Below are positions 48,801 to 56,475 of a DNA stretch of 64,000 nt, piece by piece. The translations under genes were made by a program, and so were the position numbers. The stretch is from Bacillota bacterium. GTDB taxonomy: Bacteria > Bacillota > Clostridia > Christensenellales > UMGS416. The notes under the pieces are model-generated. The model made no database searches. It had not been told where the DNA came from and worked only from the letters and a program-made list of their open reading frames with translations. Position 1 is the stretch's first letter; every line of letters starts with the position of its first letter. Where the stretch lies: positions 38,305 through 102,304 of the forward strand of contig JAEYPH010000058.1 in assembly GCA_023410875.1 (NCBI GenBank). The letters run 5' to 3'.

Positions 48801-49533
48801 GGCCATACCCGACCTCGCCTTTGATCATCTTTTCATGGATATCTCCCAGCGGCTTGAGCAGCGGGTCCTTGAGGCCGTTGGCGATGCTGTTGTCTTTTTT
48901 GATGATGAGCTCAGTGTTGGGATGGTACATCTTATCGTCGATCCCGTTGACCGCATAGGCGTACCCGGTCTGCGCCACTTTGATGTCCTTGATATACTTG
49001 GCCACGGTGTCATACTTGACCTGCAGTACCGCGACCCCGACAACCTCACCGTCCCGCTGGATCGGCGTAAAGCCGGGGAAGATGGGCGTCTTGTCTTCCA
49101 ATATCACGACGTCCCCCAGCGTCGTTTCACCGGCGAGGGCTTTTTGGAACAGCGGGTCTTCCCCATAGGAGCCGGCGGCGCCGTCTGTGAACGTGGTTTT
49201 GCCATTGACATCGGAGATGCCCGCCCGCAGCAGGTCCAAACGCTCCATGTCCTTTTCCAGCTGTGCCTTTTGGTCTTCCCAGTTCATCGATTGGATAGCC
49301 TTGCTGCGGTTGACGTCGGCCAGGCTCGTCTTGATCTCACCAAGGCCAAAGCCCAGAATCTGCGCGCTCTGTTTGGCCTCGAACAGAAGATTGTCGTGAT
49401 ACGTGGTGTACAGGCTGTTGGAGGCCTGCCAATAGGAAGTGGCTCCAACCAGTCCCAGGGACAGCAGCATGAAGATGCCTGCCATCCAGGTGATGCGTGT
49501 CCCCAATCTCATGCCTTTGCTTCTGGTTTTCAT
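45889..49533 (-). CDS. very large methyl-accepting chemotaxis protein with repeated HAMP-like units
   Basis: A 1214-residue chemoreceptor, about twice the usual size. Residues 12-32 are a membrane helix; about 33-275 is an extracytoplasmic dCache sensor (TPIFPGFTPIQRDGEVVGVA, then TGYAYAVNGIDDKMYHP); about 280-305 is the second membrane helix. A classical HAMP follows, then a long cytoplasmic array with repeated 'GDF..V..GVN.TLDAV..P' and 'A..GDL.ARAD...HQGD' units (about five HAMP-like repeats) to about 850. The signalling domain has the hairpin tip EVRNLAARSANAAKETTAMI. No C-terminal CheB/CheR pentapeptide is obvious. GAGGAG precedes the ATG at 49533. It is transcribed separately from cheW. 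Confidence 0.93.
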   Translation of the reverse strand: MKTRSKGMRLGTRITWMAGIFMLLSLGLVGATSYWQASNSLYTTYHDNLLFEAKQSAQILGFGLGEIKTSLADVNRSKAIQSMNWEDQKAQLEKDMERLDLLRAGISDVNGKTTFTDGAAGSYGEDPLFQKALAGETTLGDVVILEDKTPIFPGFTPIQRDGEVVGVAVLQVKYDTVAKYIKDIKVAQTGYAYAVNGIDDKMYHPNTELIIKKDNSIANGLKDPLLKPLGDIHEKMIKGEVGYGPYFYKGDMKFLAYAPVPGTDWSLALAGTQAELFAGTKQQLTMTILITALSLLAAVAAFLLVTRRQISQPIGKLVALANRVALGDVRAEQKLAFSGEIGQLSNAFDGVIQQMRAHSAAAKQIAAGQVDSEIVARSDQDVLGTSMIEMQNTLLTLSQEFERLMDAATRGDFTQRGREDGFAGQYQKMLIGVNGLLDEVVKAFTKVDAAQTVADKKLLYQQAETAKLVSSLHKLAAGELTEDFAVAPADGDTAQLREQFLAIQTSLKTSVDAIRRLVADVRALSAAAVDGDLAARADTGCHQGEYRSVMEGVNATIDAVVGPLNVAANYMDRISKGNIPVKITDDYRGDFNEIKNNLNTCIDAVNRLIADANMLSAAAVEGSLSARADASQHQGDFRRVVEGVNATLDAVVRPITAASQQLELLANGEDQKDIDESVYRGDFRIIHNSLNRVRASLNQLLDDTTMLTAAALEGDFHARADLKRHKGGYADIVRGINNTLDAILTPVSEFIAVLGKLAVNDYTVKVEGSYRGMSREMGDAINTTLARLVAVQAVLVDLSRGDTSQLEEFLKVGRRSENDRMIPAVIRCMQTINGLVDETNRLSHEAAHGNLTVRGEAAKFEGMYNRVIGGINGMLDAVAAPLSEAVDVLGAMAANDYTTDMSGAYNGEFRTLAESVNSVQDTLNEVLGELASAAEQVAGGTRQVSDGSQALSQGATEQASAIEQLSASVTEIASQTKQNALNAGQANSLSAAAKDNAETGNAQMRQMLQSMAEINESSANISRVIKVIDDIAFQTNLLALNAAVEAARAGQHGKGFAVVAEEVRNLAARSANAAKETTAMIESSIQKAQGGTRIANETAQALGKIVSGVDQVTALVGSIATASNEQATAVAQVNRGIEQVSQVVQTNSATAEESAATSEELSGQAGLLKEMVGRFHLRGHAQAKPERAALPRGRGDAQPTRPKISLNDREFGKY

Positions 49534-49625
49534 AAACTCTCCTCGAATTGTCCTTCGTCCGGCGGGTTGGCTTTCGGGGTTAAGGCTTTCCTTGTGCATT
49601 TTGGCGATTCGCTTCTAGTTATTTC

Positions 49626-49655
49626 CTTATAGCCATTGATTCATATTTTGAACAA
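49626..49655 (-). promoter_or_regulatory. promoter of the chemoreceptor gene (sigma-A or sigma-28-like)
   Basis: TTGTTC (49655-49650), 18-nt spacer and TATAAG (49631-49626) on the minus strand; the same bases also read TCAA-N14-GCTATAAG, near the sigma-28 pattern. Which sigma factor acts is open. Confidence 0.45.
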
Positions 49656-49680
49656 AAGAAATGGCGTTTTACAACGCCAT
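49650..49680 (-). terminator. intrinsic terminator after cheW
   Basis: ATGGCGTT and AACGCCAT arms (8 bp, 4-nt loop) followed on the minus strand by TTCTTTTGTT. It separates the fliD-cheW operon from the chemoreceptor gene. Confidence 0.85.
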
Positions 49681-49704
49681 AAAAGTAAAGCGCTTTGGCT
49701 GCGT

Positions 49705-50190
49705 TCAGGCGATGCCCTCCACCGCCGCAAACTCGCCCTCGTTGAACAAACGCTCACAGTCCAGCAACAGCTTCACGTCGCTGCCCACCTTGCCCACGCC
49801 CTTAATGTAGCGGTTCTGGGAGCCGCTGGAATACTGCGGCGGCGGCGCGATTTCCTCGTCGGCGATCGTCAGCACTTCGGCCACGTTGTCCACGATGAGG
49901 CCGACCGAAATGTCCTTGATGTCCACGATGATGATGCACGTGCGGTCGTCATAGGGGATGGGCGTCTTCTTGAACTTCAGGCGCATGTCGATGACGGGGA
50001 GAATCTTGCCGCGCAGGTTGATGACGCCCTTGACGAATTCCGGCGTCTCGGGGATGGGCGTGATGGGCAAAACGCCCACGATCTGCGTGACGTGGCGAAT
50101 CTCCAGGCCGAACACCTCGCTGCCCAGCGCAAAGGTCAAAAACCGGCCGTGTTGTGTGTCCTCTTCCATGAGCGTGTCTCGGAGTTCCAT
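49705..50190 (-). CDS. cheW: chemotaxis coupling protein CheW
   Basis: Links chemoreceptors to the kinase CheA. The 161-residue product has the CheW beta-barrel: LTFALGSEVFGLEIRHV, PITPIPETPEFVKGVINLRG (classical receptor/kinase interface region) and KILPVIDMRLKF. It has the normal length with a short acidic N-terminal extension. It is the last gene of the fliD-fliS-flgN-yaaR-cheY-cheA-cheW run and 48 nt after cheA. Confidence 0.95.
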   Translation of the reverse strand: MELRDTLMEEDTQHGRFLTFALGSEVFGLEIRHVTQIVGVLPITPIPETPEFVKGVINLRGKILPVIDMRLKFKKTPIPYDDRTCIIIVDIKDISVGLIVDNVAEVLTIADEEIAPPPQYSSGSQNRYIKGVGKVGSDVKLLLDCERLFNEGEFAAVEGIA

Positions 50191-50238
50191 TGCTCGCGCC
50201 TGCCTTTCCTTGGTTGGGGAGTATGTTGGTGTGCTGTG

Positions 50239-52392
50239 CTAGATCAACGCGCGTTGCATCTGAGCGGTATCCAGGATCAGGCTGATGCTGCCATCGCCCA
50301 GTATCGTGCAGCCTGCGATGCCCGCCTTGGCCTTGATGCCGAAGCGCATCAGGTAGTAGGGCAGCGGTTTCACGACGACCTGCTGCTCGCCCAGCAATTT
50401 ATCGGCGAACAGGCAGAAGCTCTTGCCGTCATTTTCGATGAGCAGCACGATGCCGCTCTCAAAATCGGTAGCCGCGTCCTCCACGCGGTAGATCTCATGC
50501 AGGCGGAGCACCGGCACAACGCTTCCGCGCACCAGGAGCATGTCGTGGCCGTCGGGATCGCGCACGACGTTGCGGGCCTCTGCACGGAAGGACTCCCGGA
50601 TGGAGATCGTAGGTACCGTGTAGGTGGTCTTGCCCACGGAGAACAGCATGCCGTCCACGATGGCCAGCGTCAGCGGTATCTTGATCGTCACGGTGGTGCC
50701 CTGCCCCTCTACGCTGTCCAGCGTCACGGTGCCGCCCACTTTCTCGATGTTGCGCTTGACGACATCCATGCCCACGCCGCGGCCGGAAAACTCGGTGACC
50801 GCCTCCTTGGTGGAAAAGCCAGGCAGCAGCACCAGTCCATAGATATCGCGGTCGGTAAGCTCGCTCTCAGACTTGGTCAGCAGGCCGTTTTCGCGGGCCT
50901 TGCGGATGATCTTCTCCTTGTTAAGGCCGCGGCCATCGTCGCGGATCGTGATGAGCACGTCACCGCCGGTGTTCACGGCCTCCAGCGCCACACGGCCGCA
51001 CTCGGGCTTGCCGGCGGCGATGCGCTGCTCGCGGGTCTCGATGCCATGATCCATGGCGTTGCGGATCAGATGCATCAGCGGATCGCTCAGATTGTCTATG
51101 ATGTTCTTGTCAACCTCGGTATCCTCGCCGGCGATGGTCAACTCCGCTTCCTTGTCCAGCTTCTTGCTCATGTCGCGCACGATGCGCGTCATCTTGTGGA
51201 ACGTGTTGGCCACGGGGATCATGCGCACCGACATAACCAAATCCTGCAGCTCGTCGGTCAACGTGCGCAGCTGTCGGGCAGCCTTCTGGAAGTTATCCAG
51301 CTGCAGGCCGCTCAGGTCCGGGTTGCGCGTGACCATGGCCTCGGTGATGACAATCTCACCGACCAAGTCCATGAGGCTGTCCAGCTTGGCGATGTTGACA
51401 TTGATCTGGCTCTGCTTGACCGAGCGCAGCAGCGAGTCGCGCTCCTCCTGAGCGGTGGCCTTGGCGGTCGGCGCATCGTCCACCGGCGCGCTGGCTACGG
51501 CGGTCTCGGGCAGCGCCTGAGCTGCCGGCTGTGGCTCTGCCTGGGCGGTCTGAGCCGGCTGCGGCGGCAACGGCGTAGCTGCGGAATGGCCTTCCGCAGC
51601 GCCCTCACTCAGCGTGAAGTGCTTTACGAACATCGTCTCGTCAAAAATGCGCTCGATACGCAGCCTGTCCTCGGCTGTCGTAAACTGCAACGCGAAGCCG
51701 TTCTGGGCGATCATCTGAGAGGTATCCTCATCCTCCAGGATGCCGGCAGGCTGATAGGCCAACTCCACACAGATGTCTTTCAGGTTGTGCACCAGGCCGA
51801 AGGCGCGGATGTTCTCCATCTGGCAGTTCTCTTCAAAGAACACCTGGGCACGGTAGCTCCTGATGGCAGCGCGGGCCTCCGCGACCGCCTGGGGATGGGC
51901 CGCAGCCGGTGCGGTGGGGCTCTGCCCGGGCGCCGCGGTGACAGGGGCAGCCTGGGCCGGCGCTGCCGCCGCAACGGGCGCTACAGGAGCTTTCAACTGC
52001 CGCAGATAGGCGCGCACGCGGGCGGACAGCTCATCGGTGCTGCCATCAGAGGGCTGGTTATCGCTGATCTTGGCAATCTCGCCCTTGATGAAATCCGAAG
52101 TCTGCAGCACGATGTCGGCTACCTCGGTGAAGTTCAGGTGAGCGGGCTTGTTCTCCCGGATGAAATAGAACATGTCCTCCACGGCGTGGGTCACGCCGGC
52201 GATGTTCTCATACATCATCATCGCGGAGGAGCCCTTGATCGTGTGCATGGCCCGGAAAATTTCGTTGATGCTTTCGACGCTCAGCGCGTTCCCTTTTTCG
52301 CATGAGAGCATCGTCTGCTCGATCTGCTCAAGCAACTGGCTGGTCTCGAATATGAACATATCCAGAAGGGGTTCACGGAAAGAATCCGCCAT
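50239..52392 (-). CDS. cheA: chemotaxis histidine kinase CheA
   Basis: Phosphorylates CheY in response to receptor signals. The 717-residue product has the full domain order: Hpt domain with the phosphorylated His 50 (FRAMHTIKGSSAM), an Ala/Pro-rich linker, a P2-like CheY-docking domain (about 200-270), the dimerisation helices (LDSLMDLVGEIVITEA), the ATPase with N box LIRNAMDHGIET, DDGRGLNKEKI and SGRGVGMDVVKRN, and a CheW-like C-terminus. GGAGG is 7 nt before the ATG. No CheB, CheR or CheC/D lies in the window. Confidence 0.96.
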   Translation of the reverse strand: MADSFREPLLDMFIFETSQLLEQIEQTMLSCEKGNALSVESINEIFRAMHTIKGSSAMMMYENIAGVTHAVEDMFYFIRENKPAHLNFTEVADIVLQTSDFIKGEIAKISDNQPSDGSTDELSARVRAYLRQLKAPVAPVAAAAPAQAAPVTAAPGQSPTAPAAAHPQAVAEARAAIRSYRAQVFFEENCQMENIRAFGLVHNLKDICVELAYQPAGILEDEDTSQMIAQNGFALQFTTAEDRLRIERIFDETMFVKHFTLSEGAAEGHSAATPLPPQPAQTAQAEPQPAAQALPETAVASAPVDDAPTAKATAQEERDSLLRSVKQSQINVNIAKLDSLMDLVGEIVITEAMVTRNPDLSGLQLDNFQKAARQLRTLTDELQDLVMSVRMIPVANTFHKMTRIVRDMSKKLDKEAELTIAGEDTEVDKNIIDNLSDPLMHLIRNAMDHGIETREQRIAAGKPECGRVALEAVNTGGDVLITIRDDGRGLNKEKIIRKARENGLLTKSESELTDRDIYGLVLLPGFSTKEAVTEFSGRGVGMDVVKRNIEKVGGTVTLDSVEGQGTTVTIKIPLTLAIVDGMLFSVGKTTYTVPTISIRESFRAEARNVVRDPDGHDMLLVRGSVVPVLRLHEIYRVEDAATDFESGIVLLIENDGKSFCLFADKLLGEQQVVVKPLPYYLMRFGIKAKAGIAGCTILGDGSISLILDTAQMQRALI

Positions 52393-52493
52393 GGTGAAAC
52401 CTCCGGTTGGTTGCGCTTGCGGTCATAGAGGGAACAGCCTACGCCAAGACGCCACGATATCGCAGCGCCGGCAAGCAGTTCGAGCGAAAATGG

Positions 52494-52847
52494 TTAAAGC
52501 TTGGAGAGCGCGCCGATGACGGTGTCTTCCTTGAAAGGCTTCACGACGAAGCCCTTGGCCCCCAGCAGCACGGCGTCCTTTACCATGGCTTGCTGCCCCA
52601 TGGCGCTGAGCATGACAACGTTGGCGCCGGGGTCCATCGTGCGGATGCTCTTGAGCGCCGCCAGCCCGTCCATCTCCGGCATCGTGATGTCCATCGTGAC
52701 GATGTTGGGCCGCAGCTCCGCATATTTCTGTATGGCCACCAAGCCGTTCTCCGCCTCGCCGACAACGCTGTAGCCATTCTTCTCTAACATGTTTTTAATC
52801 GACAGGCGCATAAATGCCGCGTCATCTACGATCAAAACAGTTTTCAC
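52494..52847 (-). CDS. cheY: CheY-type response regulator
   Basis: Single-domain receiver that carries the signal from CheA to the flagellar motor. With the GTG start at 52847 the product is 117 residues: Asp 8 and Asp 9 in LIVDDAAFM, the phosphorylated Asp 53 in TMDITMPEMDG, then the conserved Ser/Thr and Lys in MLSAMGQQ and VVKPFKED. AGGAGG lies 8 nt upstream of the GTG; the longer frame has no ribosome site. Placement in front of cheA supports the CheY role. Confidence 0.93.
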   Translation of the reverse strand: MKTVLIVDDAAFMRLSIKNMLEKNGYSVVGEAENGLVAIQKYAELRPNIVTMDITMPEMDGLAALKSIRTMDPGANVVMLSAMGQQAMVKDAVLLGAKGFVVKPFKEDTVIGALSKL

Positions 52848-52886
52848 AAGTCCATCCTCCTGCACCCTGGTTCCCATCCTTGGGTT

Positions 52887-53339
52887 TTATATCAGCAAAT
52901 CGACCAGCAAACCTCTGATGACACCCAGCTGAGCCAGGATGTCCAGGTTGTCCTTCTGATCGCTGAGCACCGTAGAAGTGAGCTTTTCCAGCTCGGCGTT
53001 GACCTTGCGAACGACCGAATATTCTTTGAAGCGTCCTCTGGCGTCGAACAGGCTATCCCGGTCGCTGGCATAGGTGCTGTTCATCGCCTCGTTCAAGAAA
53101 TCCGACACCATCTGTCGGTACTTCTTGAGCTCCGACACATCCAGCCGTGAAGCCAGCAGCTCGCCCTGATCGTTGACCTTCTGCAGCAGCGCCCTCAGCC
53201 TGTCCTCGCTTTGCGCTCTGGCCGAGGACTGCAACGCGTCGCGAAAGGGCGCCGGAGCATCCGCGGAAGATCGCCGGGCAACGCCGGACGGCGATTGCGC
53301 CAGATCGGGAATCTTGGGACGGTCGTCGGTCACTTTCAT
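52887..53339 (-). CDS. YaaR / DUF327-family protein
   Basis: A 150-residue mostly helical protein of the DUF327 (YaaR) family. Recognisable are the central LLQKVNDQGELLASRLDVSELKKYRQMV region and the tail VNAELEKLTSTVLSDQKDNLDILAQLGVIRGLLVDLLI-type helix. Function is not established; homologues sit in flagellar or signalling operons in several Clostridia. Here it lies 6 nt after the FlgN-like gene and upstream of cheY, so it is likely part of the motility operon. Confidence 0.82.
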   Translation of the reverse strand: MKVTDDRPKIPDLAQSPSGVARRSSADAPAPFRDALQSSARAQSEDRLRALLQKVNDQGELLASRLDVSELKKYRQMVSDFLNEAMNSTYASDRDSLFDARGRFKEYSVVRKVNAELEKLTSTVLSDQKDNLDILAQLGVIRGLLVDLLI

Positions 53340-53345
53340 GCTCGG

Positions 53346-53735
53346 CTACCCTTCCCTGTCCACAAATTTGCTTCCGGCGGGCGTCGTCCCGTAGGCCATC
53401 AGGCTGCGCTCGCGGTTTACGCCGCGAATCTGCGTGGTAAAGCCGGTTCGGATGTGCTCGGCCAGCGCTGTGTTTCGCCGGTCGGCTTCCATGAGCGCCT
53501 GCAGCGTTCGGGCAATCTCGGCGCGCAGGGGCTCCTCCCCAACCTGCGCCGCAAAGCCCTCGAGCTGTCGATCGATGTCGTTCACACGTTCTATATACCC
53601 GGATTTTTGCTCTATACACACAGCAAGAGCGTCCAGGTCATTGTTTTGCAACAAAATTCCCATACGCTCCGTCTCTTCAGCCATTTTCTTGAGCAATTCC
53701 AGCTTCTGCGTCAGCAGCTGCGCGCGTTCCGCCAT
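53346..53735 (-). CDS. FlgN-like flagellar export chaperone
   Basis: A 129-residue almost fully helical protein. The N-terminal two thirds (AQLLTQKLELLKKMAEETER, then DLDALAVCIEQKSGYIERVN) form long amphipathic helices as in FlgN, which keeps the hook-filament junction proteins FlgK and FlgL unfolded before secretion. FlgN proteins are weakly conserved, so the call rests on length, helicity and position directly after fliS. FlgK and FlgL are encoded about 8 kb upstream. Confidence 0.68.
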   Translation of the reverse strand: MAERAQLLTQKLELLKKMAEETERMGILLQNNDLDALAVCIEQKSGYIERVNDIDRQLEGFAAQVGEEPLRAEIARTLQALMEADRRNTALAEHIRTGFTTQIRGVNRERSLMAYGTTPAGSKFVDREG

Positions 53736-53745
53736 GGCCTCACCC

Positions 53746-54135
53746 TCATTTCACGACCGCTGCGGCCTTCTGTATCTGTATGGCCTGCTGCCATGTGTCG
53801 CGCAGTTCGCTCATCATGTCCAGCACGGGCTCCAGCGGCGCGGCATCCTTGCTGATGTTGGCCGCAACCAGTTGGTCCTGGAAGAACTCATACAGCGCCA
53901 TCAGCTGCGCGGCGACCTCATACTGCATGTCCAGACCGTTCATCAGCTCGCCGATGATGTTCTGCGCCTTGATGAGAGCATTGCTGCTCTCCTGAATGGA
54001 ACGCTCCGCCAGGAACAGGCGGGCAAGCTTGAGCTGCTTGATGCAGCCGTCATAAAGCAGCAGCAACAGATCCCCCCGGTTGGCCGAGAGCACCTCCTGC
54101 TGGCGATAGACTTCATAGGGATTGGCCGTCATCAT
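53746..54135 (-). CDS. fliS: flagellin export chaperone FliS
   Basis: Binds the C-terminus of newly made flagellin and delivers it to the flagellar export gate. The 129-residue helical-bundle product opens with the FliS signature NPYEVYRQQEVLSANRGDLLLLLYDGCIKQLKLA, typical for the family (shown in part: NPYEVYRQQ and LLLLLYDGCIK). AAGGAG is 8 nt before the ATG. It follows fliD by 26 nt, the standard fliD-fliS order. Confidence 0.94.
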   Translation of the reverse strand: MMTANPYEVYRQQEVLSANRGDLLLLLYDGCIKQLKLARLFLAERSIQESSNALIKAQNIIGELMNGLDMQYEVAAQLMALYEFFQDQLVAANISKDAAPLEPVLDMMSELRDTWQQAIQIQKAAAVVK

Positions 54136-54161
54136 ATCCGTTTCTCCTTATGCCACACTCA

Positions 54162-55694
54162 TTATGAGGAGCTGTTGGTGCTGAACTGCTGGGCCAGCCA
54201 GGCGCTCTGGGAGTTCATCTTCTGCATGGCTACTTCCAGCGCGTCAAACTGCCTCCAATAGCGCTCTTCCCTCTGGGTGAGGCGGTCCGTCATGCTGACG
54301 ATGCTGTCCTCGAGGTCGTCGATGGCTTCATCGGCGTTGACCGAGCGCGTAACCGTGTAGTCGCTGAGGTAATTGTTGAACATCGTCTGAATCCGGGTAG
54401 CCAACCCGCTCTGGGCATATTTCGTGGCCTTGTCCGCGGATGTGGACGAGGCCGTGAACACATCGGCGACCTGGTCGGGGTTGGCGGCCAGCGCCTTGCG
54501 CAGGGTGATTTCATCCAGCTCAATTTTGCCCTTCTCGCTGTAATTGGCGCCTGTGGTCAGGCCGATGGACGCCGCATTGATGCCGGCGCTGCTGACCTTG
54601 TCAAAGAAAGCCGCGCGCATGTCGCCCAAAAGGCGCGCGATGCTGCTATCGTTGTGCAGCAGGCCGGATTTGGCCTTCTCCTCCCACTTTTTGATCTGGT
54701 CTTCGTCCATGGCGTCCCGCTGCTCATCGGTCAGCGGCGTATACTCGCGGTAGACCTTCTCGTCCAGCTTTTCGTGGAGCTTGGCTATCAGCGTATTATA
54801 AGAGTCCACAAAAGACTTGATCCTGTTTACGGCGCCGTCGATATCCTGGGCCACCTTGAAGCTGATGGGGGTGGCCGACGGTTCGGACAGGATGAAGTTC
54901 ATGCCGTCGATGGTGAAGTTGTTGGTCTTCTGCGTCACCGCTACGCCGTCGATGGACAGCACCGCGTCGGTGCCATTGATGTGAGCGCCGGCGGTCATAC
55001 CGATGGCGCTCACGAAATTGCCGGTGATATCCGCCATGGCCAGCACGGAATCACTGCCGGTGGCCTTGCTGCGCAGCGTAAACTTGCCGGTCAGCGAGCT
55101 ATAGGACATGGTCGCGTTGGCGGTGGTGCTGCTGTTGACGCGGTTGATCACCGTCTGCAGCGTGTCGGTGCTCTGGAAGTTGAACGTGGCGCCGTTGATC
55201 ATAAAGCTCAAAGACCCGCCGGAGAAATCCAGCGGCGTGTTGAGCGACAACTCTCCCAGCGTCGTGTTGCCTGTCAGACCCATGGCGCTAACCGGCGCGG
55301 CGCTGGACGCATTGGCGCCCGTGGCGATGCTGGTGATGGAATTGATGACATGGCTGGCAGCAGCAGCATCCTTGTTGGCGCTCACCGTCACGGCACTGGT
55401 TGTCGTATTCATCGTGACCTTGTTGGCCTTGATGTTGTCCGCCGAGAGCATATAGTTGTCGCGCTTGAGGATGCTCAGAAAATCGTCACGAAATGTGCGC
55501 AGCAGGTTGTTAACCTCGAGATTGGCAGTCTTCTGCCACTCGAGTTTGGTTTTCTTCTGATTGAGCTTGTCCAGCGGGATGCGCTCGGCCCGCATCAACT
55601 GCTCGACCATGGACGTGGTGTCCAGGCCGGTGGCCAGGCCGGTCATGCGCAGCGTCGTGCTGGTCAACAAGGGGGAAAGCGGTGAACTCGCCAT
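54162..55694 (-). CDS. fliD: flagellar filament cap protein FliD
   Basis: Cap that assembles flagellin at the filament tip. The 510-residue product has the FliD N-terminal domain (RMTGLATGLDTTSMVEQLM) and a coiled C-terminal region (MTDRLTQREERYWRQFDALE, ending QQFSTNSSS), with a variable middle domain. The length is normal. It starts the fliD-fliS-flgN-yaaR-cheY-cheA-cheW run, 27 nt after an NlpC/P60 gene. Confidence 0.95.
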   Translation of the reverse strand: MASSPLSPLLTSTTLRMTGLATGLDTTSMVEQLMRAERIPLDKLNQKKTKLEWQKTANLEVNNLLRTFRDDFLSILKRDNYMLSADNIKANKVTMNTTTSAVTVSANKDAAAASHVINSITSIATGANASSAAPVSAMGLTGNTTLGELSLNTPLDFSGGSLSFMINGATFNFQSTDTLQTVINRVNSSTTANATMSYSSLTGKFTLRSKATGSDSVLAMADITGNFVSAIGMTAGAHINGTDAVLSIDGVAVTQKTNNFTIDGMNFILSEPSATPISFKVAQDIDGAVNRIKSFVDSYNTLIAKLHEKLDEKVYREYTPLTDEQRDAMDEDQIKKWEEKAKSGLLHNDSSIARLLGDMRAAFFDKVSSAGINAASIGLTTGANYSEKGKIELDEITLRKALAANPDQVADVFTASSTSADKATKYAQSGLATRIQTMFNNYLSDYTVTRSVNADEAIDDLEDSIVSMTDRLTQREERYWRQFDALEVAMQKMNSQSAWLAQQFSTNSSS

Positions 55695-55721
55695 GGGGAT
55701 CGCTCCTTTCTCGGCGGGCCG

Positions 55722-56384
55722 TCAGCCGACGGCCGGTTCCAGTTCCGGCAGCCGCCGGATGGTCTTCAGGCGATCCATCCACTTGGACAGATCGGATATG
55801 ATGATGCCCAGTTTGCTGTTGGCAGCGTGCACAAATTTGCCGTCGCCCAGATACATGCCCACATGGCCCACCTGTGCCTGCCCCTTGTTCTGGAAGCACA
55901 GCAGGTCACCGGGCTGCAGCTCATCCAGGCTTACCTCCCGGCCCACCTGCGACTGGCGGTAGGCCGTGCGGGGCAGCGACATGTGGAACGTCCTGTAGAT
56001 TGTCTGGGTGAAGCCCGAGCAGTCGGCCCCGTTCACCGGGTCTTCACCGCCCCACACATAGGGGTTGCCGACAAACTGCACGGCATAGGCCGCCATGGTG
56101 CTGCCCAGCGTGGAATAGTTGCCTTCCGGAATCTGGGGCGGCTCAGCGTCGGGAGGATTGCTCGGGGTAGGCGCTTCCGGTTTCAGTGTGTAGTGCACGT
56201 CGGGGACCAGCGCATAGATAACGCCACCCAGCGGGAGCGCCGCGGCGCTCCGGGCCGCCGCCTGCACCGGGTTCACTGCCACGGCGGCATTCAGCGTGTC
56301 GGCAAACCCGGGCTGGGAAAGCGAGGGTAACCCCACGGCCCGAAGCCTCGTCTGATACAAATTGCTTACGCTGGGAATCCGCAT
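55722..56384 (-). CDS. NlpC/P60 peptidoglycan hydrolase in the flagellar cluster
   Basis: A 220-residue protein. The C-terminal 120 residues are an NlpC/P60 domain with the catalytic Cys in NGADCSGFTQ, His in VGHVGMYLG and the third polar residue in FVHAANSK. The N-terminal 100 residues have no hydrophobic signal peptide, although the enzyme must act on the wall; the start MRIPSVSNLYQTRLRA resembles flagellar rod or hook-type substrates. It sits just before fliD. It may do the job of the muramidase part of FlgJ, opening the wall for the rod; this is inference. Confidence 0.85.
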   Translation of the reverse strand: MRIPSVSNLYQTRLRAVGLPSLSQPGFADTLNAAVAVNPVQAAARSAAALPLGGVIYALVPDVHYTLKPEAPTPSNPPDAEPPQIPEGNYSTLGSTMAAYAVQFVGNPYVWGGEDPVNGADCSGFTQTIYRTFHMSLPRTAYRQSQVGREVSLDELQPGDLLCFQNKGQAQVGHVGMYLGDGKFVHAANSKLGIIISDLSKWMDRLKTIRRLPELEPAVG

Positions 56385-56426
56385 TCTGCCTTCGCAAAGC
56401 CTCCAAAGTTTACCTGTGTATAGTAT

Positions 56427-56434
56427 AAATCGGC
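56427..56434 (-). promoter_or_regulatory. possible sigma-28 -10 element before the NlpC/P60-fliD operon
   Basis: GCCGATTT on the minus strand resembles the sigma-28 -10 GCCGATAT, but the -35 at the right distance is only TTAT. An overlapping TATACT (56427-56422) allows a sigma-A reading. Confidence 0.35.
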
Positions 56435-56475
56435 ATTTTGGGAAGAAAGATAAGGATTTTTCCGGATTCGCCAGG

